DNA from: Platycnemis pennipes
Taxonomy: Eukaryota; Arthropoda; Insecta; Odonata; Platycnemididae
Assembly: GCA_933228895.1 (NCBI GenBank)
Contig: OW121848.1
Span: forward strand, 134,248,615 to 134,312,614
Direction of reading: 5' to 3'
DNA length: 64,000 nt
Positions 44,961 to 57,040 of this stretch are shown one piece after another (position 1 is the stretch's first letter; each line of letters opens with the position of its first letter). Made by a program: the position numbers and the translations under genes. A model generated the notes under the pieces. The model saw only the letters and a program-made list of their open reading frames with translations. It had not been told where the DNA came from and did no database searches.

Positions 44961-45470
44961 GAGTGCTAGATTGCTAATGAGAGGAGGGGGCAAGGGGACG
45001 AGGGTTGTCGTGGTCTCCCCTCTATTTAAGTGGCGCCGCCGGGCGGTGGAAGTCCGAATCACGGATGAAGTGTGAGCGTGCGTGCTAGCGGAGAGCCGAG
45101 AGGGCATCCCTTGCGTGGGCGAGAGAGAGAGTTGAAATCCTGGCAGATTGTCCCAATTACGTCCCGGACGGGAAATCCTCGGCGCGGTGTCAATCGGGCA
45201 AGGCGCCTGGAGGAGGAGTGGTTGGGGGTGGCAGGGCGCCAGGGACGTTTACTTCGTGGCGGGAAGGAAAGGGTCTCTTAAGGATGCGGGGGAGGGGGTT
45301 GAGGTTTAGGCTCATAAAGCGCCCTCCCATGCCGCGGACACTGCCCATCGCATTCAACCGCGACTCGTAGCCACACGTCGGCCAGACTCGGCTCGTCTTC
45401 CTTCTCTCCCTCGCTGCCTGGACCGCCCGGCATCGATATTGAAACATCGCACCCAAGAACGATCGTAAGA
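44960..45470. other. GC-rich islet, G-rich
   Basis: The plus strand is GC-rich and G-rich. CCTCTATTTAAGTGGCGCC at 45018-45036 is a TATA-like box followed by a CpG-rich stretch, the most promoter-like context among the islets. No start codon with a convincing frame or domain follows, so a promoter is only a possibility. Confidence 0.35.
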
Positions 45471-45539
45471 TATGGTAGAAGACCGTAGTTACACGCTTGA
45501 GAAGCTTTCAACGTTATCGATTACATTAGTAATGGTAAA

Positions 45540-46090
45540 GGAGTAGGTATTTAGCCATCTAGGTAGTATGATGGAGGAAATGAGGTGTAGTAGTATTGAA
45601 GCCCTAAGGAGGATTACGTTGGCAAAGAGGCTTTAATATGTAGACGTCAACTAATTCCATGGTCTTGATTAGAAGAGTGAAAGAAATACTGATGATAATT
45701 CCAAGCAGCAGCATGGCATTATATCGAGTGGGAGCATGGGACTTTAAGGAGAGAAGAATTTACAGCTTTTGAGCTGCGGGTATGGAGAAAGATGAATAAA
45801 ATAAGGTGAGTCAAAAGAAAGACGAACGATGGAGAAGATAGGAGAGGAAAGGAAATTGACTGCATAGGTACATTTTTAGAAGGCAGAGGGTGCGATTTTA
45901 AAATTTAACATAGAGTGAGAGTGTTCTGAAGGACGTGGTTGAGGGAAGAATATTGGGTAAGCTGAAGAGGAGGAAAAGAATATGTAGTTTGGATAAAATG
46001 ATGGAGGTAAGAAATATAAGGGCAAAAGAGAGACATGAATTATGGTATGAAATCATGGAGTTGTGGACATAATCATAAGTTCATTTAGAC
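45540..46090 (+). mobile_element. LINE relic (RTE/CR1-type C-terminal region)
   Basis: Broken plus-strand frames give SMMEEMRCSSIEALRRITLAKR (near 45565-45635), ALYRVGAWDF (near 45720), then VLKDVVEGRILGKLKRRKRI (near 45925-45985). These correspond in order to the blocks after the reverse transcriptase catalytic site (LGS...I...R-I-x-x-A-K; LYG-x-E-W; VIEGR-x-x-GKR-x-RGR). Stops occur throughout. It is a different, older family than the GAT-tail one. Confidence 0.5.
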
Positions 46091-46850
46091 CAACCTTCAC
46101 CGATATAAACCTAATTATTAGTATTAATAATCAACTATCAATGTCATCAATAGCATAATTTTCACAGAGGAAAAAACACTCATCTTGACTGAGATTTAAT
46201 TCTCCGTGGAAATTCTATTGTTGTGCGCATCAGTACGTATTCTGAATGAGGTTTTTCAGGGGTAACTCGCAATCCTTCTATTCGCCAATATTATCTTTAA
46301 TAATTAATTGTAAGATTGCCTATATGCAGCTCTTATATTGATTTTTCAATCCGCTAGCCATTTTATATTTCATATTTCCCTATCAGCTGCATATGTATCC
46401 TTAAATACACTTCTGTGGCATTCTACGTATTCAACTTTCTTTTGACGCCGAGTTCATAAAACCACTACGCCTCAAGGTATGAACGATTAGATTATCTCGT
46501 CTTGTAAGAATTACCGACTGACCTTTTGTATCACTATTTTTAGAACATTCAAGGTTTTCACTCCTTGTAGGTATATTCCGTTGTGATTTCACACGGCTGT
46601 TGCATTTCGTAGCTGATGTATTGCGATAGTGGAAGCCATTAATCGGAAGAGGTGCCTGACTGGCAAATAAGATCATGCCTCAAAGTCTTACAGAAAGGCA
46701 CCACCGAATCCATGGATTAACGTACCATCGGACGGACGGAGTTCTGAACGTGGATCGTTCTCTGCATATAGTTTAAGTGAAGAACGGTATTATTCCAAAA
46801 TTATCTGTTACAGATGGAAGTTGAACCCGGGCCTGGGAATCATTTATCTA
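46091..46850. other. No gene recognised
   Basis: This is AT-rich, unique-looking sequence. Confidence 0.4.
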
Positions 46851-46854
46851 ATTT

Positions 46855-47240
46855 CCAATTCACTCACAGCCACACCGACTCGACTCCAACTCCATGGGCA
46901 CATCCAACTGCCTCGTGGAAGGAGCTTGGCGAGCGAAATCCGCTCGTTGCTTAGGTCCTTTCCTTCCGAGGCCAGACTCCCACCTCCCGCAAACCCTCCT
47001 TCCTCTCACCCCCCCTCCACCAGCAGATAGATAGAGAGAGAGTGAGGGAGTCAACCCTAATTGCCCCATTACGTGCCACGCTCCCTCGTGCACATAAATG
47101 CATCCCTAATGCCAGTCGAGAGGGTGCTCCTCGCCGTTGACTGCGCGCGTCTTGGTTGGGTCAGTAGTATTAGCCGCTGCTATGCTGCTGCTTCTTACGC
47201 TGGAACTCGGCCGGAGAGCGGGATGAGTCCTCCTCTTTGA
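46855..47240. other. GC-rich islet, C-rich
   Basis: The plus strand is C-rich with compositional open frames on both strands. A short GATAGATAGAGAGAGAG microsatellite lies at 47026-47042. No domain was recognised. Confidence 0.4.
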
Positions 47241-48270
47241 CGATTCCATCGGAAAAAAATTGTTTTTAGGTGGACCACCTGCGATTCCTTCATTCTACAC
47301 TTAGTTCACTCATGATTAGCTCTCACTGTGAGATATTTACGGTTTGCTGCTCAATATTTATTCGCTCCAATTCAATTGTAACTTTGTTGATAGAGAGGAT
47401 GGGATAGCAAACCAGGCTGATGCTTTTACATGCGTGTACAGTAAACGAGTTTACCTCCGATATCGAGAGTATTATAAATACCCCACACTACTGCTGATAA
47501 TCAGAACCACTTAGAATAGATAGAAGAAATAAGCTACTTCGCAGACAAATACATATATTATTTTTTTCCTTGAATAATTCGTGCTTATAACAGCATTAAG
47601 ACGACTTTCACCAAGATTGATTCATAAAAATAAATTTTCATTATCATAAACATGCAATCGCACACATTATATACATACGAATCAAGGAAACAATCAGTAA
47701 TAAGATTTTGATGTTGAAATTTAGAGGGTATAAGAAGGTCTACATGAACCTGTAATATATTTAACGCATGCTTCTGGCAGGTACCTCTAAAATATTATCT
47801 TTCACGTAGGATGAATATTGAAATTTGTTGTGAGCGTGCTGCGTGACATTCATAGTAATCCCTCAACAAGCTGGTATTATAAACCTAAGTGCAAGTATGT
47901 ACTTCATTCATGGGGAAAACTCATCCCCTGTCATACAATTTCTCGAGGTGACTGGGAGGGTAGCTAGTAGATATAGATAGATATTGAAGGATGGCGAATG
48001 AGCCGAGAAAAACCTCAGCAAATTTACCCGTTTATTTGCACTGATATGCGCTAATTCCACCTGGTATCTTATGAGGAAATAAATTTAGCAGACTCCTAGA
48101 AAAACGATGACTCGATTGATTTTTATTCCGTAAAGGTTCTTGGTTTGATTTCAGCCCCACAAAACTAAAAAAAAAAAAAACGTTTCCCTTGGGCGATTTT
48201 GGTGCACTTGAAGATCGCTCAAAGCGGCAGTCATATTACGCTGCAAATTTCTGGATTACTTTTTGAATAT
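47241..48270. other. No gene recognised
   Basis: This is AT-rich. A run of about 14 A near 48167 follows a B-box-like TTTGATTTCAGCCCC and could be the tail of a diverged SINE. Confidence 0.35.
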
Positions 48271-48279
48271 TCTGATCCC

Positions 48280-48800
48280 CGCTTGCTAATCGAAGCTTCC
48301 CTTTCGGCGGACTGGGGTATCGAGGAACGGCACGTGCGCTGGTTCTTAAAGACGCCGCGTCGGCGTCTTTAGGGGGCCAGCCACCTGCTCCCCGCACCAA
48401 TCTTCGGTCCGCCCGACGCCCCATAACCTTAAATCGGCCCGGGACGACTCGGGACCGTCCTCGTTATCGTCGCCTCGTCGCATTTCTCACACCAATCTGC
48501 AATGGACCAACCCTTCATCCTCTCCCTCCCAACACCATCACCTCCATCAACACATACAAAAAACCCTTCCCCGCGCACAGAGCAACGGCAATTCAAAGCG
48601 CTCCCTTCCCGCAAAAGGAAGGATTCGGCAATCACGCACCCTCTCCCGTCGGTTCCTTCCCGTCACTCGTAAAAGTCAATTTCTTCTGTTCCTTTACGAT
48701 CATTTCCCCCCTAACCGCACCTGAACCCCTCAAACCCTCCGCTGCTAATTGCAGTCAATCCACCCCCGACGCCACCAACAGTAACAACGGTCCCTGCTCT
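48280..48800. other. GC-rich islet, C-rich
   Basis: The block is C/T-rich and CpG-containing. It includes a perfect GC-rich hairpin at 48347. No coding domain was recognised. Confidence 0.4.
48347..48371. repeat. Perfect hairpin, 11-bp stem, 3-base loop
   Basis: TAAAGACGCCG, loop CGT, CGGCGTCTTTA. The stem is exact and very tight, typical of a fold-back replication error or a strong RNA hairpin. Confidence 0.85.
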
Positions 48801-49590
48801 CGAGATTGGAACGTTGAATTTTGGCAAGCATCAACGTGGAGTTGAATTTACGGACATCGCCCTCTCCTTCATTGAACTGAGTGCTTTCGTGGAAAGCAAT
48901 AGTAACTGGGAGAATCACATGAAACATACTGTCCATGTTTCTAAATTTCACCACATGAAACAATTGAAGCATTTATTAACTTTGACCTATCTCTTATTCA
49001 TTATCATGTATCGAAAAGTTCACTGGTCATAATAAATTGTGAGAGAAACACTGATGTCAGATAAATACAGAAATAGAGGCTTCTGCTTCCTTATCACGAT
49101 GACACATAAAATGCATAGAATTCTAATTAAAAATTATATTGTCGGGGGCCAATGTATGAATGAATTCTTTATAATATCTATAATACAATCTTGAATAATT
49201 AATATATTGGGTCGTGTTTTCATGGCGTCAATCCATCTTAAAATGTAAAACTTTTGATTTGACGAAAGCACTTTTTAATGACACCTAGGTATATAATTCG
49301 TATTTTTACTTCAAGCGTCACATATAGGTAACTTTTAATGTGATCTCTTAACAACTTTAATTTATTTCTGAGAAATACTGAATATAAACTTAACGGAATG
49401 ATATGAGAATAATTCCGAATGCTATTTCCTATAGATGCCTCAAAGATATTGAAAAACCATCATATAAAGAATAATATTATAAAAAATAGAAGAGTCCTTT
49501 GAGGTGACAAATTTAGATTTAGGAAGAGCAAGTCTTTAAGAGAAGTCCTGGCCCTTCGGTTACCCATAGGGAAGAGAATGTAGAAGAATA
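48801..49590. other. No gene recognised
   Basis: This is AT-rich sequence with no readable domain. Confidence 0.4.
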
Positions 49591-49599
49591 AACCTCCTT

Positions 49600-50605
49600 T
49601 TGCTGTAGCTTTAGATTTGGTCAAGAATTATCCACATTTTGTACAAAACCAGGAGGCTTTAGTTAAAATCTGGACCCGGTAGTGAAGGAGCAAAAATTAA
49701 GACTGGAGTGAGACTGGAGTGCATAGTCTCCTGTAATTTTTAATCCATGCAAGAAATCCAAAGAATAAAAGAAAAGTCTTCAGGAATATATATCCATGGG
49801 GAAAAATCAGCACGCTTCGATTCTGTGGTGACATAGTAGTCATGGCAGAGACAAAAAGAGATTTAAATAAGACGCTAGTTAACATGAAAAAGGCAATGTT
49901 CAGGCATCACCTGAAGGTAAATAAAAAGAAAGACGATAGTACACAGTAGAAGGGAAGAAGTATGATCTATGATAAACTTGAGAAGCAATAGCTAAAGCAG
50001 GAGATTGAGTAATGCTATCCAGGAAGCCGAGTTACTAATGATGGGCGATGCAAGAAGGAAATAGTCCAAAGAATAGCCCAGGTGAAGAGGAATAACCAAT
50101 TAAGAACCAACCAAAGAAATAACCAATTAAGGTTAAATTCAAGCATTGGGGTAAGGAAGCAATTCATCAGGACATACACATGGAACACTCTTCTTTATGG
50201 AAGTGAAGCATGGACGATGACAGAGGCAGAGAAGTCAAGGCGGGAAACATTCGAAATATAGTGCTACAGAAGAATGATGGAGAAAAACCGGATCGACCGA
50301 GTGGATAACGAAGGAGTCCTAATAAGAATGGGAGAAAAGAGTAATTCTATGGAAATCTTAAAAACAATTCTTGACTACTTCATCGGCCATATACTGAGGC
50401 ATGGCAGCCTGATGAAAACAATCGTCCAGAGATGAATGAATGGGAAGAATTTAAAAGGAAGGCTTAGTTTGAAATGTATAGCGCAAGTGGAGTAGGATGA
50501 GAAAATTATGCTAAGAGAAAATTGTAAGCAGATACGCGGATCAAGTGGAGAGCTGCCTCAAACCAATCTTAGAATTGTTGATCGACGGTGATGATGATTT
50601 TATCG
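49600..50605 (+). mobile_element. LINE relic with reverse transcriptase C-terminal half
   Basis: The plus strand gives CGDIVVMAETKRDLNKTLVN then MKKAMFRHHLKVNKKK (49823-49930), the post-catalytic palm of a non-LTR reverse transcriptase. IRKQFIRTYTWNTLLYGSEA with WTMTEAEKS follows near 50155-50240, then NRIDRVDNEGVLIRMGEKS near 50285-50345, GHILRHGSLMKTIV near 50390-50430, and the GAT-rich terminus ATTGTTGATCGACGG at 50575. It belongs to the same GAT-tail family as 16010-16560 and extends further 5' than the other copies. Many stops and frameshifts make it non-functional. Confidence 0.72.
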
Positions 50606-50728
50606 AGGGGACATTATGGCATATGTTACGCACGTTAGAAGCTTATGTGTTGGCAAAATATGTACTCTGAAAAAGAAGTACTATAACAATACTGAAAACA
50701 GCTATTCCATAGAAATAATGCCTTATTG

Positions 50729-50829
50729 GTAACATAGTAGTCATGGCAGAGACAAAAAGAGATTTAAATAAGACGCTAGTTAACATGAAAAAGGCAATGT
50801 TCAGACATGAACATTGCCTTTTTCATGTT
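50729..50829 (+). repeat. Duplicated RT segment ending in a perfect hairpin
   Basis: The bases from ACATAGTAGTCATGGCAGAG to GCAATGTTCA repeat 49830-49893 about 900 bases upstream almost exactly. At its end AACATGAAAAAGGCAATGTTCA (50782-50803) is followed by the loop GACA and a perfect 22-base reverse complement (50808-50829). It looks like a copy made by template switching that then folded back on itself. Confidence 0.85.
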
Positions 50830-52640
50830 GAGTAATTACCAAAAATCCATTTCTAATAACACCATGGGCAGAGAGCAACACTATTCCCAAGGCGTCTCAA
50901 ACATCATACATTATAAGGCACCAAATGACCCAAAACCAAACATATGTTCCGCTAAAACGTAACAAAAATACTCTGCTTTGTCAAGTGAAATAATTGATTT
51001 CTAAACGGTGATGCTCAACCATGGTTCTTCGAACTCGAAATAAAGAAATAGCTGACGTATTAGCACATCATACTGCAAGTGCGGTTTGACAAGATCCTTT
51101 CATTCTGTCTCGTAGAGCACTTCCAAATTGAAAACGTGGCACTTAGTGCTTGGTAGCTCAGCGACACATGCTCCAGAACCCTTTCACTGTTGCAACTGGC
51201 GACACCATCTAAGTCCGCAGCAGGTGGTTGAAAGGCTTACGCTCCCGCTTGGGAGCTTTAAGAGCTGCTCATTCTCTGCCAGACGGGGTGCGCTTCCAAT
51301 TGCGGTGCTCCACGGAAAATGCACGCAAGTTATTCACGGCTGGCTTGGAGTATAATTACCAGGTTACTTCTCGCAAGCACAAGAATATCGAAAAGATGAA
51401 AATTTGAGGAAAATTCAGAGTTCATTGATTGTTACATATGGATCGCTAATCCACACCCAAAACAGTCAAATGTATCTTGAGTGTACTCAAATGCCACACA
51501 AGTTTTCCTGATTCCCGCGTAATCAAAGTTAGGCTAATTGTAAGTAGCAAAGTATTTCTGTGGTCTGATGTATAGGGAATTTAAGGATCGTGAGTTGAAG
51601 TGATAAATGACAATCAGGAAGAAACAGAGAAGAAACCTAGAAAGCTTAGATTTGTGAATCAATTCTCAAAAAAATTGATCGGTAACGAACACGTGCCATT
51701 TCGGGAGCCAAACATAGTCCACTTGAACTTTACCCTATCGTATTCCGGAGAATTCTGGCTCTAGCATGCACCCCGATGAAAACGGTGAACTCACGCTTCG
51801 GAACCTCGAAAACAAACAACACTGCATCTTGATACAAAACTCGACAACTCTTCCCACTGAGTCTGAATGCATTCAACTGCCTTAAAATTCGACATTTCAC
51901 ACAAAAGTTCGATTCCAACATCGAAAAGGGCTAAAAATTATCACAATTTTATCATTATCACTCGATGGGTTTTACGTAAATGAAGGTAAGGAAACGGGAT
52001 ACATAATCAAAGGAAGATCATGTTAATTTTGAATTTGAAAAGAGGACTTTAATGTCAATGACGAGAATACAGGATGAAGTTTGAGACCCATTTGGAACGG
52101 TAATTATAGATTTTTAAGTTCACTACTGGAAACAGAGCGCAAAATTTATCCTGCAAAAGGTAAAATGTGCATAAAAAATATACATTTCCTTCATGCCTTT
52201 CCTCTTTCTGCTTCATGCCTAAATATGAAAACTAACAACGACTTCACAAAGACAATGCCAAGGATGAAGATTGCACAAAAAGTTGAGCAAATAATAGTCT
52301 CCTCACAGTTGCCGAGTTAAAATAAACGGCAATGTTGCAGGATAAGACGGATAAAATAGCCGATCAAAAAATATACACACGTTGTTTACCAGATTTAATA
52401 AAAATCTTTCTTAATGCTGACGGTCGATCTATTTGGTAAAAGCATTTGTCGCAAATACCCGGATACTATTCAGTTCCACTTTTGAAGGCAGAACTAACCC
52501 CAAGGTGCGCAAAATTGGCAAAAGAGGATAGGACCACCTGTTATGTCCCCTGCATCATCTGCGATTTCCCAGAAAAAAACTGAATTGTATTTAATATTAG
52601 TATGTAATGGATGAAAAAAGATCTATGTATAAGTAAACTT
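50830..52640. other. No gene recognised (1.8 kb)
   Basis: This sequence is AT-rich to mixed. A frame at 51128-51355 sits in slightly GC-richer sequence but has no recognised domain or splice context. Confidence 0.4.
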
Positions 52641-52644
52641 TGGT

Positions 52645-52725
52645 ACACGTACATAGTGCATGTTTGGTGATAACAGCCCTCCCCCCGCCACACATTCTCG
52701 AAGGGGTTTGAGGGTTAGTTGGTAG
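52645..52725 (+). mobile_element. CR1-like LINE 3' tail
   Basis: ACATAGTGCATGTTTGGTGA, then CCGCCACACATTCTCGAAGG, matches the tail at 41095-41150. Only the last 80 bases or so are present. Confidence 0.55.
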
Positions 52726-52929
52726 AAATAAAAATAAAACACTCTATTTGTAATCATCTAGCCAGTAGAAGCTTCCACCTAGGACCTTGTACCCATTCCC
52801 TACTCCACAGTCACTGAGGAATTACTCAATTATGTAGATTATGAGGTTTCATTAACTATGACCATGCTGTTAGAAACTGAACTTGATAAAATACTTCAGA
52901 AAGAAAAAAACAACCGACTAAACCGATTA

Positions 52930-53215
52930 TATTGGGATGGGTTAGCATTGTAGCCACAGTACTTGCCTCCCATCGAGGGTGCCCGGGTTCAGAATACGTC
53001 TGTGGCAGATATTATTCAGTGGTAAACCTGTCCCAACATGATTACCGTGTTCAGAGCTCTTCAAGTTCAGTACTCCTTACGTCAGATGGGACGAAAAACC
53101 CTAAACCACTTGGCACCTGTCGTTCAGATCAGGCTAGTGCCAACGTCGGGTTTCTCTCTACCCTCCCTTCACTCTCAGATGAATTCTTGCCAAATCACCA
53201 ATCTATCCTTAATGA
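52930..53215 (+). mobile_element. tRNA-derived SINE with conserved tail
   Basis: The tRNA-like head GGGTTAGCATTGTAGCCAC, with a B-box-like CCCGGGTTCAGAATA about 45 bases later, is followed by TTCAAGTTCAGTACTCC, GTCAGATGGGACGAAAAACC and GTGCCAACGTCGGGTTTCTC. The tail is shared with 40430-40530. Open frames across it are incidental. Confidence 0.6.
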
Positions 53216-53489
53216 CTGGAAAGAACTTATCTGTCGGTCTCCTTCCCCGAGTAACACACCAAGTCCATGCTGTAGCATTGTGGGATGCTGCTAACAGTGA
53301 ATGCAATTAGCCCAAACCAAGCCAAGGATGGCTTCCATCCCACTCCCATTATCTCCAATAAAAAAATTACCGGACATGCTATGGCCAAAAATCTTATTAC
53401 TCTGGCCGGAAACTCAACGTATGTGGTCATTGGCTGTAGACTCCAGTTATTCAACATAAACCGTGACGCAATGGAGTGGCCAAAGTGTG

Positions 53490-54070
53490 CGGCATCTGGA
53501 CGCGAGGGTGAATCCACTCGAGATTTCGGACGATGGGACTTTCGGGAGTAAAAGCGACCTTGTTTTCTCGCTCTCGGGAGAGGAATTTTGAATCAAATGG
53601 GACCCACCGCGGAGAGCATTAGAGGGGGGATGGAAGAAGCGGACAGTGGAGACAGCACCTCGGGAGACCGGAGCAATTTACCAATCCGGTCGCATTACAC
53701 GCGCGCGTGCTGCCATGCAAACCAAATAAATGGCGGGCTCCCGAACCATCGACGGACTCTGCTTGCGATGAGGGAATTGAGGCCGAATTCGGCGTCGTGA
53801 TAAGTCTTTCCTCCCCAATCCCCATCTCCGACGGCCAGACGAGAGCACCTTTCCCCCCCATACACGAGCCATTACGAAGGGAGGACTGAAGGGTTTTTGA
53901 ATGGGCGACGGGAGACGCGGTAAAAGGGTTGGAAGCGGGTGGTGTGTCGTCGCCATTAGCATCTCGCAAGGGGTGCCACGGAAGGGGGTTGAATTGGGAG
54001 AGGGAGGGAAATAAGGTGCGAGAGGAGACTGAAGAAGTGACATTAGTGTTGCTTGGGGCATAAGCGCGTT
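53490..54070. other. GC-rich islet, G-rich
   Basis: The plus strand is G-rich with CpG clusters. Long frames on both strands are compositional and no domain was seen. Confidence 0.4.
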
Positions 54071-55240
54071 ATTGGATTTGGAGGCGGTGCAGATGGCTCG
54101 TTCACAAAGGGGGCAATAAGGAATAAGACACTTTGGCAGGAGAGCCAGAACAAGCTAAGACCATCGGGAGGAGGATCACTATGAGCTTCAGGGACTAATC
54201 TGCAACGCAACACAGTTTATTCCGTAATAGTAAGATGGACCTTCATGAAAGCAAGAGGGAGTGAATAGAAGAGAGAAATAGTTCAGAAGGGAATGAAAAA
54301 CGGAGGCCTGACTACTCTTTTGAACATGGCACTCCTCGGCCATAACGAAAGCTTCCGACGATTATCCTGAGCAAGGGATGAGCGTAAGGTCTATCTATAC
54401 ATTTTTAATTTACGCAAATGCACGAGATGCTGGTCAAAATGACCACAGCCTTTAGCAAACCGAACACCCATATCAGCGACGAGAAACGTTATAAGAGATT
54501 ATTTTTACACTATAGGAAAATGCAAAAAAATAACTAGGGGACAATAAACATCATCAAGTACTATACGGAAGAGCACGTAAAATTGCACCAAGCGTCCTGT
54601 AAAATTTCCTCGGCGAGGAAACCTATTTGTGGGCGTAAAATGAAATTGATTAAGGATTTATTATAATACAACTGCCGTATTAAAAACTGGCTGCGAAAAC
54701 AACGGAAAACAGAGTTATTGAGGGATATATTGAAACACAGTAATGGCCAGTTTATAACAGCTAAAGCTTTGTTATGTATGCTATTGTTCGGCTTCATTAC
54801 TGTGTCATCCAAAATAACTGTCTGAGGCAAAATAAATATATTTTCTTGTACTGTTCCCCTTAGAACGGGTAGCTGAAGAAAGTGAATGGGTTAAGGTTAC
54901 CACGTTTATCGTAGAATTCAGATAATCAGAATTCGAAACGCTAAACTTTTCTGGAGGTCTTTATATATGAAACGTAATTCTAAAATTGGAGTATCGGCAT
55001 AAAATCAAGAACAAAAGTTAATACATGCCGCAATGATGTACATATTCTTAACTATAAGTATCACTCTCTGATTTTCATAGAAACATTATATTAGGCAGGG
55101 AAAAAATGATAACAAAAAGTCATATAACACTGTGATTCACCAGACGTAACGTTTTGTAAAACGCATCATGGTCACTTGATGACGGATGATATAACGCCCG
55201 AGCTATAACAGTATAGTAAAAGTCGATATCACAACCGCGG
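54071..55240. other. No gene recognised
   Basis: This is mixed to AT-rich sequence without readable domains. Confidence 0.4.
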
Positions 55241-55690
55241 GGAACAATGGTTTCAACCGCTAATACATGTTCCCTGAGAGAGCACGGCCCCGTGTCGCGG
55301 TGGGACAGAAAGTGTGTCCCGGGATATTGAATATAAAGGGAGGTAAGGGATGCGTGAGACCGAGATGGGATGGGGGCGGAGGGGGGAAGGGTCAGCCCCC
55401 CGAACGGAAGGGGTGGACTTCGGAATGGGGATTAGTGAGCGCAGACGGCGAGAGGGAAATGAAAGAGGCGACACGTAAGCTTACGTCACTGCGGCCGGAG
55501 AATAATGCCCGTAATGGGGGGTAATGATGATCGGAAGGAAAGGGATGCGGGAGACCGTAGTTAAGGCCGGCCCGGGGGAGCGGAAGGGGTTGGGGAAAAA
55601 AAGGGTGCAGGGATCTTTTTTTTTTCTTTGTGGAACTTCAGTGGAAGGCGGATAAGGAATCACCACTGGATTTCCCGCAGGTTCTGGTGT
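55241..55690. other. GC-rich islet, G-rich
   Basis: G-clusters at 55370-55400 (GGGG-CGGAGGGGGG type) could form quadruplexes. No coding domain was recognised. Confidence 0.4.
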
Positions 55691-56940
55691 TCGTTGCGCT
55701 GTGAAAGAAATCACCAACTCCCTACAATAGGTTATCTTTGCTTTTGAATAAAAGGAATCAAAATCACTAGCAGCAGGCCAAGTATATTTCACCCACGAAT
55801 GAAGGTCGTGCATCAAGAAAAACATATTTTAGCCTCATCAGATACGTGATTCCATACAAGAAATAGTGAAAGAAACGAGCTTCGACTGAGGACGTTGATT
55901 TTCTTTAAATTTCATTCATCAGCTGAGGTAAATGGAGATAGTTTAACCTAAGATGTACAGTTACTGCTTTTAGTGCCTACTTGGTTGATTGCGAGGTGCT
56001 CAAAATCCGGCAAACCCCCTGTGTGCATAACAGGAACAAAATTATTTCTCAAACGATGATTGTAATCGAAGGAATATTTTTCACGTCATTACTTGGAATA
56101 TTACTTCACTGTTTTTTTTTAATGGCATCGGCTCTTTGTTCGTTCATGCCATCCTTTCCTAATTTTAGCGATAGTGATAAATCAAACAGATGAAGCAATG
56201 GAATTAGCTGAACTGCCAAATGGAAGAGATCAACCCTGTTTCCTGTCCACCACACAGGCATTAGAGTAACTACGTTTTTTTTCCTTTCAACATCATTTTC
56301 AATTTAATATCACTTTCCACAAAACGACTTTTCCTGATGTTTCAAGGGAATTTACACTTTTCCGGCCACGTCAGCATCGCTTGCCTTAAATTAACATTAA
56401 GATTTGTTAAGCTCTGCGGGCTACCCATATCATTCAAAACAGTTGCCATCCGTTCGTTTCAACGTCGGGCCATGATGAAGAGATTTCTCGAAAGATAGCT
56501 TGGGATGAGTCGGCTCTGGGAAGGATCTAAACAATACCTACCGTAAAAAACAACTCAATTGCCTTAAACGCGAGGCGTAAATGGGAATTTAAAGCCACAT
56601 CCCTTTTTTTCAGTATGCTGGAGTTGGTTTTTATTTACCTACATTGGAATAATATTGAACAGATGTGGATGGAATGAGATGAAGTGTAGGCTTGGCATGA
56701 ACAGGATGTTATAGTAGGTTCAATTAATTAATGACCGTTACCACAAACTTGAAGGTCAGAGTGATGGATGAATGAGAGTCTCCCACCAGGCCCTCCGGAC
56801 GTGACGTCACTGATTCAGTGCGAAGAATACGGTGTAATTCATCTCACTTCTTGTGACACTGTTTGCTAACTTGAACACATCTCAGGTTAATTATCACAGA
56901 AGAAAATTATCATTCCGTAACTTTTTGGATAAGTTTACCA
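55691..56940. other. No gene recognised
   Basis: This is AT-rich sequence without readable domains. Confidence 0.4.
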
Positions 56941-56944
56941 TATC

Positions 56945-57040
56945 TATAGCTACATCTGCGTAATACCCTGCGAGCCACCACGAGGTTGTGTGGCACAGGG
57001 TGATGATCACCAAACATTACTTACATGAGTGAAGATACAG
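56945..57040 (-). mobile_element. CR1-like LINE 3' tail
   Basis: CTACATCTGCGTAATACCCTG then GCCACCACGAGGTTGTGTGG, followed by TGATGATCACCAAACAT, is the antisense of the conserved CR1-like tail (compare 43256-43325). Confidence 0.65.

Noticed and set aside
53619..54061. Overlapping minus-strand frames of 116 and 127 codons
   Set aside because: They occupy the same G-rich islet in different phases, neither has a known domain, and both are compositional.
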